A DNA stretch of 64,000 nucleotides from Clostridiales bacterium (GCA_902363045.1 CABIYX010000015.1:8249-72248), one strand, 5' to 3'. Positions 7,660-17,849 are shown, numbered from the stretch's first letter. Translations and numbers: made by a program. The notes: generated by a model not told the origin, from the sequence alone.

Positions 7660-8646
7660 TCAGCCGCGGCGCTCCTTCTTGCCGCCGCCCTTCCGGTCCT
7701 CGTCCACCTCATAGGCTTTGATGATCCGCTGGACCAGGGCGTGGCGGACCACGTCGCTCTCCGTCAGGCGCATGATGGCGATGTCCTCCACCCCTTTCAG
7801 CACCCGCATGGCCTCCCGCAGGCCGGAGACCTTGTCTGTGGGCAGATCGATCTGCGTAATGTCGCCGGTGATGACGATCTTGGAGCCGAAGCCCAGGCGG
7901 GTCAGGAACATCTTCATCTGCTCCCGGCTGGTGTTCTGCGCCTCATCCAGGATGATGAAGCTGTCGTCCAGCGTCCGGCCGCGCATATAGGCCAGGGGGG
8001 CGACCTCGATGTTTCCCCGCTCCAGATACTTCTGATAGGTATCCGGGCCCAGCATATCAAACAGGGCGTCGTACAGGGGACGCAGATAGGGGTCCACCTT
8101 GGACTGGAGATCCCCCGGCAGGAAGCCCAGCCGCTCCCCTGCCTCCACCGCGGGGCGGGTGAGGATAATGCGGTTGACCTGCTTCTCCCGAAATGCGGCC
8201 ACTGCGGCCGCCACCGCCAGATAGGTCTTTCCGGTGCCGGCCGGACCGATCCCCAGGGTGACCACATTGTTCTGGATGGCCTCGATATACTTCTTCTGTC
8301 CCAGGGTCTTGGCCTTGATGGGCTTTCCCTTGGCCGTGATGCACAGCACGCCGGCCGCCAGATGGTGGATCTGCTCCTCCCGGCCCTCCCGGACCAGCTG
8401 GAGGACATAGCGGACATTCTGTTCCCCGATGGACTCCCCCCGGGAGGCCAGGGTCATCAGATTTTCAATGACCCGCGCGGCATACATCACCTTCTCCGGG
8501 TCCTCCCCGGCAATTTTCAGCTGCGCGTCCCGGTTCACCACCGAGACCCCCAGCTCCGCTTCGATCAATCGGATATTTTCGTCAAAGGAGCCAAAGACAC
8601 TGATCGTGTCCTCCAGACGCTCCAGGCTGATGCTCTGTTCTGTCAT
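7660..8646 (-). CDS. phoH: PhoH family protein
   Basis: This is a 328-residue P-loop ATPase of the PhoH/YbeZ family, linked to RNA metabolism with YbeY. Walker A is GPAGTGKTYLA near residue 135 and Walker B is FIILDEAQN near 230. An N-terminal single-strand nucleic-acid-binding-like segment covers the first 100 residues. The start MTEQSISLERLED is preceded by GGAGAAGG. The C-terminus is lysine/glycine-rich. It lies 14 bases after yqfD. Confidence 0.94.
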   Translation of the reverse strand: MTEQSISLERLEDTISVFGSFDENIRLIEAELGVSVVNRDAQLKIAGEDPEKVMYAARVIENLMTLASRGESIGEQNVRYVLQLVREGREEQIHHLAAGVLCITAKGKPIKAKTLGQKKYIEAIQNNVVTLGIGPAGTGKTYLAVAAAVAAFREKQVNRIILTRPAVEAGERLGFLPGDLQSKVDPYLRPLYDALFDMLGPDTYQKYLERGNIEVAPLAYMRGRTLDDSFIILDEAQNTSREQMKMFLTRLGFGSKIVITGDITQIDLPTDKVSGLREAMRVLKGVEDIAIMRLTESDVVRHALVQRIIKAYEVDEDRKGGGKKERRG

Positions 8647-8660
8647 GGGTGTACCTTCTC

Positions 8661-9890
8661 CTACTCCACCGGGTTCTCCCCCGGGATCTCGCGGCCGCCG
8701 GGGACCTCCGTTCCGATCTCCTCCCGGCACTCCGCGGTCAGGGTCACCTCCAGCATCCCGCTGTGGACCCGGGCCGAATACTGGGTGGACAGCACCTGTC
8801 CATCCGCTCCGATCACCTCTCCCAGCCGGAGCAGCAGGCGCTCCTCCAGCATGGTCCGGGCCGCTTCCAGGTCGATGGGGACCGTCTCTTTCTCATAGTC
8901 GCGGCAGCGCTCCCCCCGCAGCATCAGAGGCAGGCCCCGCCCACCCGGAAGGGTCAGCTGGTGTACCGTGGTTATTTTATCATACAACGGCCAGGGAATG
9001 CTACTGTTTTTATAAAAATCCAGCCGCGTTCCCAGACAGCTCAGGGACCACAGGGTACGCTCCTCCCCTGTGAACCGCTTCACCTCCGCCTGGACGGGGA
9101 TGGCGGCAGACAGAGTCCGCCAGGTGCGGGCATAGACTTTGCCCCTTGCATGGGTCTGATAGGTGCGCACTGGGAGATCGCTGTACTTGGGCGGCTCCAT
9201 GGTGATCAGGCCGGAGATCAGCACCTCGCCTTCCGCCACCGTATCCCCCTCCTGCACCGCGGCCTCTCCCGCCATGGGTTCCACCTGGGCGATCAGCCCG
9301 TCCGTTTCCGCCACGATGTCGTAATATCCATCCTCCCCGGCCAGCTCCGGGGGCTCCACCGCGTCCCGGACCACCACCTCCAGCCGGGTCCCATACAGGT
9401 TGATGGACATCCAGGACAGCCCCTCCAGCCCCCGCAGGGCCTGCTGGGCGATGGTCTTGCGGTCCAGACCGGGGCCGTACGCCCCCGGCCGCACCCCGTA
9501 CCGCCGCAGCTCCGACAGGATCTGGGCGGTGGGCACCTTCTCGCTGCCCACCACCTCCACCGTCAGGATGAACCGGGACAGAACGCTCACCGCCAGCAGG
9601 GCAAAGGCCAGCCCGATGAGGAAGGCGTACCTCCTCCGGAAGCGGGCCAGAAAATCCGGCAGCCCCCGGGTCCCCTCCACCTCCACCTCGCAGCCCACCC
9701 GCTGGGCCAGGCCGCGCAGCTGGGGCAGGCTGCGGCGGTAGGTGGTCAGACGCATGGTGTGGCTGTCCACCCACTCCAGCGCCCAGCAGGCCACCCCCTC
9801 CTGGGCGCACAGGTTCAGCAGGCGCTCCGGAAACAGCCCCCGGGCCGTCAGAGTCGCCGTCCCCCGCAGATAATTGACCGCGCGCTTCAT
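8661..9890 (-). CDS. yqfD: Sporulation protein YqfD
   Basis: This 409-residue membrane protein of the YqfD family is required for efficient sporulation and is expressed in the mother cell in Bacillus. One strong transmembrane segment lies near residue 95 (FLIGLAFALLAVSVLSRFIL). It is followed by a POTRA-like region and a long extracytoplasmic domain with EVVVRDAVEPPEL and TDGLIAQVEPMAGEAAV. It directly follows yqfC, as in spore formers generally. Confidence 0.92.
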   Translation of the reverse strand: MKRAVNYLRGTATLTARGLFPERLLNLCAQEGVACWALEWVDSHTMRLTTYRRSLPQLRGLAQRVGCEVEVEGTRGLPDFLARFRRRYAFLIGLAFALLAVSVLSRFILTVEVVGSEKVPTAQILSELRRYGVRPGAYGPGLDRKTIAQQALRGLEGLSWMSINLYGTRLEVVVRDAVEPPELAGEDGYYDIVAETDGLIAQVEPMAGEAAVQEGDTVAEGEVLISGLITMEPPKYSDLPVRTYQTHARGKVYARTWRTLSAAIPVQAEVKRFTGEERTLWSLSCLGTRLDFYKNSSIPWPLYDKITTVHQLTLPGGRGLPLMLRGERCRDYEKETVPIDLEAARTMLEERLLLRLGEVIGADGQVLSTQYSARVHSGMLEVTLTAECREEIGTEVPGGREIPGENPVE

Positions 9891-9900
9891 TCCGCCGCCC

Positions 9901-10182
9901 CTATGCCAGCTGAACGCCGGTGATACGCCCGGTGATGAGCAGCTCCAGCCCGGTCATGGCCCGCAGCTCCAGGGCCTCCCCCGTGACCTTGACGATGTAG
10001 GAGCCTCCGCTGATGTGGATCTCCTCCGTCCCATAGGCCAGGATGCCCTTGTGGTTCTCCATCCGCAGTTCCCGGGTCCCCACCAGTTCCAGCCGCGGCA
10101 CCCCGGCCACCGCGTCGGCTGGCAGGTCCAACAGCTCCGCCGTCCGCTCCAGCAGCCCCTCCCGAATCCCTTTGCCCGACAT
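9901..10182 (-). CDS. yqfC: Sporulation protein YqfC (YabP family)
   Basis: This 93-residue protein includes LPADAVAGVPRLELVGTREL and ENHKGILAYGTEEIHIS, the pattern of the YabP/YqfC family of spore-coat-associated proteins. The start MSGKGIREGLLERT gives exactly the usual family length. A longer upstream extension crosses a terminator hairpin and was rejected. It forms a two-gene sporulation unit with yqfD. Confidence 0.9.
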   Translation of the reverse strand: MSGKGIREGLLERTAELLDLPADAVAGVPRLELVGTRELRMENHKGILAYGTEEIHISGGSYIVKVTGEALELRAMTGLELLITGRITGVQLA

Positions 10183-10248
10183 ACCATCACCCTTTCCCGC
10201 TATTTCTATGTACCAGCAGGGAAAAAGATACGGGGCGCCGGCAAACAG

Positions 10249-10274
10249 AAACGGCCGCCGGATGGCGGCCGTTT
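10249..10274 (-). terminator. Hairpin terminator downstream of polC
   Basis: A perfect 11-bp stem (10249-10259 with 10264-10274, GGCGGCCGTTT arm) with a 4-base loop lies 12 bases after the polC stop. In the minus direction the stem ends in a TTT run. It separates the replication/isoprenoid operon from the yqfC sporulation operon. Confidence 0.7.
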
Positions 10275-10285
10275 CCCGGACAGTC

Positions 10286-13200
10286 TCAGCCAAACATGGA
10301 AAACAGGTCCATCTGGCTGGTGGCCGGCATATCTCCAAAGGCCCCGGCCTCTGTCAGCTTGTCGATATGGGTTTTGGACACCTTGGGGCAGGCGGCCGCC
10401 ACCTCCTCGATGGAGATGAAGCGCTTTCCCTTCACCTGCTCCGCCAGAGAGATGGCCGCCGTGTCCCCCAGGCCGGCCACCGACACAAAGGGGGGCCGCA
10501 GGGCGCCCCGCTCCTCATCCATGGTGAAGTGGATGGCCTCTGACTTGTACAGATCCATCCGGTCGAAGGTGAACCCCCGGAGGTAGAACTCATAACAGAC
10601 CTCCAGAGTGGTGAGCATATCCTGCTCCACGGCGGAGGCCTCCTTGTCCTTGGCTACGATCTCCCGCATCTTCCGCTGGCACACGTCCATCCCCCGGCAC
10701 ATGAAGGCCTCGTCAAAGGCCTTGGCCCGGATGGAGAAGTAGGCGGCGTAAAAGGCCAGCGGGCGGTGGACCTTGAACCAGGCGATCCGGAAGGCCATCA
10801 TCACATAGGCCACGGCGTGGGCCTTGGGGAACAGGTAGGCAATTTTTTTACAGGAGCCGATGTACCAGTCGGGCACTCCGTGCTCCCGCATCTCGTCCTC
10901 CGCCCCCTCGGGCAGCCCCCTGCCCTTTCGCACCGCCTCCATGATCTTGAAGGAGCGCTTGGGCTCCATCCCCTTGGAGATGAGGAACAGCATAATGTCG
11001 TCCCGGCAGCCGATGGCCTCGCTGACCTTGGCCGTCCCCGAGGTGATCAGGTCCTTGGCGTTGCCCAGCCACACGTCGGTGCCGTGGGAAAAGCCGGACA
11101 GCCGCACCAGAATATCGAACTGGTCGGGCTGAGTGTCCTCCAGCATCCCGCGGACAAAGGTAGTGCCGAACTCCGGAATGGCGGTGCCGCCGGTGGGTCC
11201 CAGGATCTTGTCGTTCTCATAGCCCAGCACCTTGGAGGACTGGAAGACAGACATGGTATCCCGGTCATCCAGAGGGATGTCCGTCCGGGCGTTCACCCCG
11301 GTCAGGTCCTCCAGCATCCGGATCATGGTGGGATCATCGTGGCCCAGCATATCCAGCTTCAGCAGGTTGCTCTCCATGGAGTGATACTCAAAGTGGGTGG
11401 TGACGATGTCGGTGTTGGGGTCATCGGCGGGGTGCTGGACAGGACAGAAATCGTAGATCTCCTTGTCCTGGGGGATGACCACCATGCCGCCGGGGTGCTG
11501 CCCGGTGGTGCGCTTGACCCCGGTGCAGCCGATGGCCAGGCGGTTCTCCTCCGCCTTGGAGACGATCCGCCCCCGCTCGTCCAGGTACTTTTTCACATAG
11601 CCGAAGGCCGTCTTTTCCGCCACCGCGCCGATGGTGCCCGCCCGGAACACATGGGTCTGGCCGAACAGCTCGAAGGTATAGCGGTGGGCGTTGGCTTGGT
11701 ACTCCCCAGAAAAGTTCAGATCGATGTCGGGGACCTTGTCGCCTCCGAAGCCCAAAAAGGTCTCAAAGGGGATGTTGAAGCCGTCCTTCACATACTTTGT
11801 GCCGCACACAGGACACATCGCGTCCGGCATATCCGCCCCGCAGCCATAGGGATGGGCGGGGTCCTGGGCATAGTCGAAGTCGGAGTGTTTGCACTTGGGG
11901 CAGCGGTAGTGGGCAGGCAGCGAGTTCACCTCGGTGATGCCCGACATAAAGGCCACCAGGGAGGAGCCCACCGACCCCCGGGAGCCCACCAGGTATCCGT
12001 GCTCCAGAGAGTTCTGCACCAGCTTCTGGGCGGACATATAGATCACGTCGTATTTGCACCGGATGATGTCGCCCAGCTCCACCTCGATGCGGTCGGTGAC
12101 GATCTTGGGGGGATTTTCCCCGTAAAGCTCATGGGCTTTCCCCCACACCAGCCGCTTCAGTTCTCCGTCAGAATCCTCCAGCTTGGGGGCAAACAGCCCC
12201 TGGGGCAGTGGGTCGATGGGGTCGCACCAGTCGGCGATGAGGTTGGTGTTCGTCACCACCACCTCCCGGGCCTTCTCCTTCCCCAGATAGGCAAACTCCT
12301 GAAGCATCTCCTCCGTGGTCTTGAAGTAGATGGGCAGGGACTCGTCTGCGTCCTCAAAGCCCTTGGAGGCCAGCAGGATATGCCGGTAGACCTCGTCCTC
12401 CGGGTCCAGGAAGTGGACGTCCCCGGTGGCGCACACCGGCTTGCCCATCTCCTCCCCCAGGCGGACGATAGTGCGGTTGAAGTCCCGCAGCTCCTCCTCG
12501 TTCTTCACGATGCCCTTGCGGAGCATAAACATATTGTTGCACAGAGGCTGGATCTCCAGATAGTCGTACCAGGAGGCGATGCGCTTAAGCTCCTCCCAGT
12601 CCTTGCCGTCCACCACCGCCTGGAACAGTTCCCCTGCCTCACAGGCTGATCCGATGATGAGTCCCTCCCGGTTCTCGTTGATGAGGGACTTGGGCATGAT
12701 GGGGTAGCGCTTGAAGTGCTCCAGCTGGGACAGGGAGATGAGCTTATAGAGGTTGCGCAGCCCCGTCTGGTTTTTGGCCAGGACAATGAGATGCTTGGGC
12801 TTCCGGCGCAGCTTGCCACCCCCCCGGCGCAGCTTGGGCATGGCGGGGTTGATCTCCCCCAGGGTGCGCAGCTCCATCTCCTCCAGCTTTTTGAAAAAGT
12901 GGGGCAGCATATAGGCTACGGTGGCCGCGTCATCGCTGGCTCGGTGGTGGTTGAAGGCGGGCAGATGCAGGTACTCCGCCACAATGTCCAGCTTGTATTT
13001 GCCCAGCTCCGGCAGCAGGTTCTGTGCCAGGATCAGGCTGTCCACCGAGGGATTATGAAATGGAATTCCATACTTCCGGCAGCCCGCGGCAATAAAGCCC
13101 ATATCAAAGTCGGCGTTGTGGGCCGCCAGAGGCCGGTCCCCAACGAAGGCCAGAAAAGCCTCCAGCGCCTCCTTCTGGGAGGGAGCCCCCTCCAGCATCT

Positions 13201-14464
13201 CGTCCGTGATGCCCGTGAGGTGGATGATCTCCGGGCTCAGGATGCGGCCCGGGGACACGAAGGTGTTGAAGCGGTCGGTGACCTCCCCGTTTTTCAGCAC
13301 CACAGCGCCGATCTCGATGATGACCTCATACTTCTTGTTCAGGCCGGTGGTCTCGATGTCAAAGCAGACGATCTCATCCGAAAAAAGGGCGTCTGTCTGT
13401 CCGTGGACCACCACCCGGTCGTCCACGTCGTTGATGTAATAGGCCTCCACGCCAAAGAGCACCTTGATCTTCTTGGCCGAGTGCTTGGCGTTTGGAAAGG
13501 CGTGGGCCACGCCGTGGTCCGTGATGGCGATGGCCCGGTGTCCCCATGCCTCCGCCCGTTTGATCACATTCTTGTCTGTGCCGATGGTGGAGTCCGTCTT
13601 GAAGCCCACAGCGGTCAGGGCGTCCATGGCGGACATATTGGTGTGCAGGTGGAGCTCCACCCGCTTCTCCGGGGCGTTGTCCATCCGGGTATGCTGCTCC
13701 GCCGCCATTACGGCCACCGGCTCCAGCACCATGTCGCCGTAGAAGCGGTCCATATTCAGCCGCCCCTGTACCAGCAGGCGCATCCCCTTTTTGACCCCGT
13801 CCACCAGGGCCTTGCCCTCATCCCCCGGGAAAAATTTATTGACCCGGATGGAGCCGGTGTAGTCGGTGACGTCAAAGGCAGTCACCCAGGCCCCCCGCTT
13901 TTTCAGCTCCCGGTGGTCCACGGCGAATACATCACCCTCCACCACCACCATGCCCATGTCCAGCTCCAGCTCCCCGATGGGGACCGGGGCCCGCTTGATG
14001 GGTTTTCCGTAGATGGCCCGGCCCTTGCCCCGCTTCTCGCCGCCGCTTTTTCCCTTTCCGGACGCGGGCGCGGCCGTTCGGACCTTTTTCAGTGCGGCCG
14101 CCCGGATGGCCTCCGCTCGGGCAAAGGCGTCCTCCCCCGCCGCAGGCTCTCCCGTCCCGGTCTCCGGCTGGGTCTGCTCCTCCGCCGGGACCGCCTCCAC
14201 GGGTTCCGCACGCTCCGGTTCCTTTTTATCTGTAATGCAATTCAGCTTTACAGAGTTTAGTCCATAACACCGGGCCACCGCCTCCTCCGCCTTGGCGACC
14301 AGATTGGACCCGGCTCCTGCGGCCCCCTCCACCGTCACCACCGCGCTGCGGCTGGAGCGGTCGATGGATGCCTCAGTGATCACCCAGCCCTCCATGGCGT
14401 TGACGAACTCCGCCCAATAGGTCAGGGCGGCAAACATCTCTAAAAACGGGATCTTTTTGGACAT
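10286..14464 (-). CDS. polC: DNA polymerase III PolC-type alpha subunit
   Basis: This 1392-residue replicative polymerase is of the low-GC Gram-positive type. Domains in order: a variable N-terminus; an OB-fold near 200-290; the first half of the PHP domain (ELHLHTNMSAMDAL); an inserted DEDD 3'-5' exonuclease starting CFDIETTGLNKKYEVI near 370; the second PHP half; a zinc site (CPKCKHSDF and CPVCGTKYV); and the polymerase palm with PDIDLNFSGEYQ. It is slightly shorter than the Bacillus enzyme. It is last in the pyrH-to-polC block, with proS missing and ispG in its place. Confidence 0.97.
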   Translation of the reverse strand: MSKKIPFLEMFAALTYWAEFVNAMEGWVITEASIDRSSRSAVVTVEGAAGAGSNLVAKAEEAVARCYGLNSVKLNCITDKKEPERAEPVEAVPAEEQTQPETGTGEPAAGEDAFARAEAIRAAALKKVRTAAPASGKGKSGGEKRGKGRAIYGKPIKRAPVPIGELELDMGMVVVEGDVFAVDHRELKKRGAWVTAFDVTDYTGSIRVNKFFPGDEGKALVDGVKKGMRLLVQGRLNMDRFYGDMVLEPVAVMAAEQHTRMDNAPEKRVELHLHTNMSAMDALTAVGFKTDSTIGTDKNVIKRAEAWGHRAIAITDHGVAHAFPNAKHSAKKIKVLFGVEAYYINDVDDRVVVHGQTDALFSDEIVCFDIETTGLNKKYEVIIEIGAVVLKNGEVTDRFNTFVSPGRILSPEIIHLTGITDEMLEGAPSQKEALEAFLAFVGDRPLAAHNADFDMGFIAAGCRKYGIPFHNPSVDSLILAQNLLPELGKYKLDIVAEYLHLPAFNHHRASDDAATVAYMLPHFFKKLEEMELRTLGEINPAMPKLRRGGGKLRRKPKHLIVLAKNQTGLRNLYKLISLSQLEHFKRYPIMPKSLINENREGLIIGSACEAGELFQAVVDGKDWEELKRIASWYDYLEIQPLCNNMFMLRKGIVKNEEELRDFNRTIVRLGEEMGKPVCATGDVHFLDPEDEVYRHILLASKGFEDADESLPIYFKTTEEMLQEFAYLGKEKAREVVVTNTNLIADWCDPIDPLPQGLFAPKLEDSDGELKRLVWGKAHELYGENPPKIVTDRIEVELGDIIRCKYDVIYMSAQKLVQNSLEHGYLVGSRGSVGSSLVAFMSGITEVNSLPAHYRCPKCKHSDFDYAQDPAHPYGCGADMPDAMCPVCGTKYVKDGFNIPFETFLGFGGDKVPDIDLNFSGEYQANAHRYTFELFGQTHVFRAGTIGAVAEKTAFGYVKKYLDERGRIVSKAEENRLAIGCTGVKRTTGQHPGGMVVIPQDKEIYDFCPVQHPADDPNTDIVTTHFEYHSMESNLLKLDMLGHDDPTMIRMLEDLTGVNARTDIPLDDRDTMSVFQSSKVLGYENDKILGPTGGTAIPEFGTTFVRGMLEDTQPDQFDILVRLSGFSHGTDVWLGNAKDLITSGTAKVSEAIGCRDDIMLFLISKGMEPKRSFKIMEAVRKGRGLPEGAEDEMREHGVPDWYIGSCKKIAYLFPKAHAVAYVMMAFRIAWFKVHRPLAFYAAYFSIRAKAFDEAFMCRGMDVCQRKMREIVAKDKEASAVEQDMLTTLEVCYEFYLRGFTFDRMDLYKSEAIHFTMDEERGALRPPFVSVAGLGDTAAISLAEQVKGKRFISIEEVAAACPKVSKTHIDKLTEAGAFGDMPATSQMDLFSMFG

Positions 14465-14527
14465 AACCCTATGCTTCTCCTCAAATCTTCTCCATCACAG
14501 CGGCCCACAGGCCGCTTTTCTGCGCCG

Positions 14528-15565
14528 TTACAGCGTCTCGATCAGGGCGAACAGCTCGTCCACCAGCTGATCCTGGTGGACCTTTTTGATGATCTGTCCC
14601 TTTTTGAACAGCAGGCCCTCCCCGACGCCGCCGGCAATGCCGCAGTCGGCGGCGCTGGCCTCGCCGGGGCCGTTGACCACACAGCCCATGACCGCCACCG
14701 TGATGGGCTTGTCCACTGCCTTCAGCCGCTCCTCCACCTGTCCCGCCAGCGCGATCAGGTCGATGCGGGTCCGCCCGCAGGTGGGGCAGGATACCAGCTC
14801 CGCCCCCTCCCGGCGGATCCCCGCCGCCCGCAGGATGTCCCGGGCGGCGTACACCTCCTCCACCGGATCGGCAGACAGAGAGACCCGCATGGTGTCCCCG
14901 ACCCCCATGGCCAGCAGACCGCCGATCCCCACGGCGGACTTCAGTGTCCCCATGCGGACCGTCCCCGCCTCCGTCACGCCAATGTGTAAAGGATAATCAC
15001 TTTCCTGGCTCATCAGCTGATAGGCTCTCATGGTGATGGGCACGCTGGAGGACTTCAGGGAAACACAGATGTCATCAAAGTCAAACTTGTTCAGCAGGCG
15101 GATGTGTCCAAAGGCGGACTCCACCATGGCCTCAGGGCACACCCGGCCGTACTTGGCCAGGATCTCCCGCTCCAGAGAGCCGCCGTTGACCCCGATCCGG
15201 ATGGGGATGCTCCGCTGGCGGCAGGCGTCGGCCACCGCCTTCACCCGGTCCTCGCTCCCGATATTTCCGGGGTTGATGCGCACCTTGTCCGCTCCGGCGG
15301 CGATGGCCTCGAGGGCAAGCTTATAGTCAAAGTGGATGTCAACCACCACGGGGATGGGGCTCTCCTCTTTGATCTTTCCCACCGCGCGGGCGGCCGCCTG
15401 GTCAGGCACCGCCACGCGGATGATCTCACAGCCTGCGGCGGCCAGCCGCCGGACCTGCTCCAGGGTGGCTGCCACATCATCGGTGCGGGTGTTGGTCATG
15501 GACTGGATGGTCACCGGGGCGCCGCCGCCGACCGGGACCCCGCCCACCATGATCTGCTTGGTCAC
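14528..15565 (-). CDS. ispG: 4-hydroxy-3-methylbut-2-enyl diphosphate synthase (flavodoxin/ferredoxin)
   Basis: This 345-residue [4Fe-4S] enzyme of the MEP pathway makes HMBPP from MEcPP. The cluster-binding cysteines are visible in CPTCGRTRIDL near residue 260 and in MGCVVNGPGEA near 295. The TIM-barrel half begins VPVGGGAPVTIQSMTNT. It is the short bacterial form without the inserted A* domain. A GTG start follows AAGGA. It stands between rseP and polC. Confidence 0.96.
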   Translation of the reverse strand: MTKQIMVGGVPVGGGAPVTIQSMTNTRTDDVAATLEQVRRLAAAGCEIIRVAVPDQAAARAVGKIKEESPIPVVVDIHFDYKLALEAIAAGADKVRINPGNIGSEDRVKAVADACRQRSIPIRIGVNGGSLEREILAKYGRVCPEAMVESAFGHIRLLNKFDFDDICVSLKSSSVPITMRAYQLMSQESDYPLHIGVTEAGTVRMGTLKSAVGIGGLLAMGVGDTMRVSLSADPVEEVYAARDILRAAGIRREGAELVSCPTCGRTRIDLIALAGQVEERLKAVDKPITVAVMGCVVNGPGEASAADCGIAGGVGEGLLFKKGQIIKKVHQDQLVDELFALIETL

Positions 15566-15607
15566 TGCAATTCCTTCCTTTCCAAACGGCTGCCGTGTTC
15601 CGGCGGC

Positions 15608-16672
15608 TCAGATACCGAAGAGTTTTCCAATGTCGCTGAAGGTCACCACCAGGGAGAGAGCCAGCAGACCCGCCATCCCCACCATGTGGACATAGCCCTC
15701 ATACTTTGCCGGGATCCTCTTCCGGAACAGGGCGAACAGCGCCCCATTCAGCAGCAGGAAAAAGATCCGTCCGCCGTCCAGCGCCGGCAGCGGCAGCAGG
15801 TTCATCACCGCCAGGTTGACCGCGATCAGGGCGGCCAGGTCCAGCAGGCTGCGGGCCGCGTCAGCAGCTGTGGGCGACTGGTTCCCCACCTGAGACATGG
15901 TATTCACGATCCCCACTGGGCCGGACAGATCCCGCAGGCCCACCGCACCCCGGACCAGCTCTCCAAGGCTGAGCCACACCGTGCGGATATAGTCCACCGC
16001 AGTGTTCCAGGCATAATGAAGCTTGTTGCCCACCGTGGGCGGGTCCACCTCCCAGCCGATGTTGATCCCCCGGCGCTGAGTCTCGTTCCCGTTCTCATCC
16101 ACCCGGGTCTGGTAGGGCAGATAGACTCCATCCAGGCGGAACTTCTCGCCGTTCCGCTCCACCACCAGATCCACACGGTCCCCGGCACGGTTCAAATAGA
16201 GGGGCACGTTCCCGTACACCAGGACCCTGTGGCCATCCACTGACAAGAAGCGGTCCCCCGGCTGGAGCCCGCAGTCCTCCGCTCCATAGCCTGGCTCCGC
16301 GCCGCTGTACACCGGGATCCGGAAGCCCTGGACCGGAGCGTAGAGGATCAGGAGGATCAGCAGTCCGGTGAGGAAATTCATCGCCGCTCCCCCGGCCAGC
16401 ACCACCAGCTGCTTCCAGGCCGCCGCGTTGCCAAAGGCCCGGGGGTTGGAGGACTTCTCATCCTCCCCCTCCATAGCACAGTATCCGCCGATTGGCAGAA
16501 CACGCAGACTGTAAAGCGTTTCTCCTTTTCGTTTTTTCCAAAGAGCGGGGCCCATTCCAATGGAGAATTCATTGACCTGGATCCCAAACAGCTTCGCTGA
16601 GGCGAAGTGCCCGAACTCATGGACCGCGATGAGCAGCCCAAACATAAGGATCGCTAAGATGATGTAGAGCAT
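15608..16672 (-). CDS. rseP: RIP metalloprotease RseP (site-2 protease)
   Basis: This 354-residue intramembrane zinc protease has the metal motif HEFGHFASA in the first helix and the third-ligand motif NLLPLPALDGG in the last part. A PDZ domain lies between (YGAEDCGLQPGDRFLSVDG). Family members cleave anti-sigma factors and remnant signal peptides in the membrane. The start MLYIILAILMFG has a GGAGG site 6 bases upstream, giving a normal-length protein. Confidence 0.95.
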   Translation of the reverse strand: MLYIILAILMFGLLIAVHEFGHFASAKLFGIQVNEFSIGMGPALWKKRKGETLYSLRVLPIGGYCAMEGEDEKSSNPRAFGNAAAWKQLVVLAGGAAMNFLTGLLILLILYAPVQGFRIPVYSGAEPGYGAEDCGLQPGDRFLSVDGHRVLVYGNVPLYLNRAGDRVDLVVERNGEKFRLDGVYLPYQTRVDENGNETQRRGINIGWEVDPPTVGNKLHYAWNTAVDYIRTVWLSLGELVRGAVGLRDLSGPVGIVNTMSQVGNQSPTAADAARSLLDLAALIAVNLAVMNLLPLPALDGGRIFFLLLNGALFALFRKRIPAKYEGYVHMVGMAGLLALSLVVTFSDIGKLFGI

Positions 16673-16706
16673 AGGTCCTCCCGCACGCTTCAAATTCCGC
16701 CGCCCG

Positions 16707-17849
16707 TCAGGCGCTGAGGACGGCCTCCCGGGCCGCCTGATCCGCCTCCAGAATCTGGGTCATGGAGGGCTCCCGGATCACCGGGACCCGGTCCAGCGCC
16801 AGGGCCACCCGGTCCGCGATCTCCAGGAAACCGATCCGGTCCTCCAGGAAGAGGGCCACTGCGGCCTCATTGGCCCCGTTGAGGATGGCGCCCGCCGTCC
16901 CCCCGGTCCGGGCCGCCTTCAGCGCCAGATCCAGGCACCGGAAGGTGTCCAGATCCGGCTGGGCAAAGGTCAGCGGACCACAGGCGCACAGATCCAGAGG
17001 CTCGACCGGCCCCCCGGTCCGCCGGGGCCAGGTCAGGGCGTATTGGATGGGCAGGCGCATATCCGGAGCCCCCAGCTGGGCGATCATCCCATGATCACAG
17101 TATTCCACCAGGGAGTGAATGATACTCTCCCGGTGGATCACGATGGAAATTTTCTCCGGCGGCATCTGGTATAGGTGCATCGCCTCAATAAATTCCAGGC
17201 CCTTGTTCATCAGCGTGGCTGAGTCAATGGTGATCTTGGCCCCCATAGACCAGTTTGGATGCTGCAAGGCGTCTTTCCTTGTCACACCCTGCAGTTCAGT
17301 TCGTGTCTTGCCGAAAAAAGGTCCACCGGAGCAGGTCAGGATGAGACGGCGGACCTCCCCCCGGTCCCGGCAGCCCTGGAGGGACTGAAAGAGCGCAGAG
17401 TGCTCCGAGTCCACGGGCAGGATCTCCGCACCGAAGTCCCGGGCCTCCTCCATCACCAGCTGTCCGGCGCATACCAGTGTCTCCTTGTTGGCCAGGGCGA
17501 CGCGTTTGCCCTCCCGAATGGCGGCCATGGTGGGCCGCAGCCCGATCATCCCCACCACCGCCGTGAGCACCGTATCGGCAGAGGGTAGCTCCGCCGCCTC
17601 CAGCAGGCCCTCCATGCCGGAGGCCACCCGGACTGGGGTGTCCGCCAGCCGGACCCGCAGGTCGGCCGCGGCCCGCTCGTCCATCATGACCGCCAGCTCC
17701 GGCCGGAACCGCCGGGCCTGCTCCTCCATTCGGGCCGCGTTGGAGTTGGCCGTCAGCGCAGCCGCCTCCATGCCGCAGGCGGCAATCACATCCAATGATT
17801 GCCGCCCGATGGAACCTGTGGAACCCAAGATTGAAATTCGTTTGCTCAT
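16707..17849 (-). CDS. dxr: 1-deoxy-D-xylulose-5-phosphate reductoisomerase
   Basis: This 380-residue enzyme performs the second step of the MEP isoprenoid pathway. The NADPH-binding motif GSTGSIGRQSLDV is at the N-terminus, the metal/substrate loop with LPVDSEHSALFQSL is near residue 145, and the INSATLMNKG-like motif (TIDSATLMNKGLEF) is near 205. The start MSKRISILG has AAGGA upstream and gives the family length. It is clustered with uppS, cdsA and ispG. Confidence 0.96.
   Translation of the reverse strand: MSKRISILGSTGSIGRQSLDVIAACGMEAAALTANSNAARMEEQARRFRPELAVMMDERAAADLRVRLADTPVRVASGMEGLLEAAELPSADTVLTAVVGMIGLRPTMAAIREGKRVALANKETLVCAGQLVMEEARDFGAEILPVDSEHSALFQSLQGCRDRGEVRRLILTCSGGPFFGKTRTELQGVTRKDALQHPNWSMGAKITIDSATLMNKGLEFIEAMHLYQMPPEKISIVIHRESIIHSLVEYCDHGMIAQLGAPDMRLPIQYALTWPRRTGGPVEPLDLCACGPLTFAQPDLDTFRCLDLALKAARTGGTAGAILNGANEAAVALFLEDRIGFLEIADRVALALDRVPVIREPSMTQILEADQAAREAVLSA

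Noticed and set aside
10766..12649. 627-codon plus-strand ORF opposite polC
   Set aside because: It is a shadow frame of G+C-rich coding DNA. The minus strand has clear PolC domains and the plus frame gives low-complexity His/Gly/Gln-rich text without a ribosome-binding site.
14490..14527. Terminator between ispG and polC (AGCGGCC-CACA-GGCCGCT)
   Set aside because: The T run follows on the plus strand, whereas both genes are on the minus strand; as a minus-strand signal it lacks a U tract.
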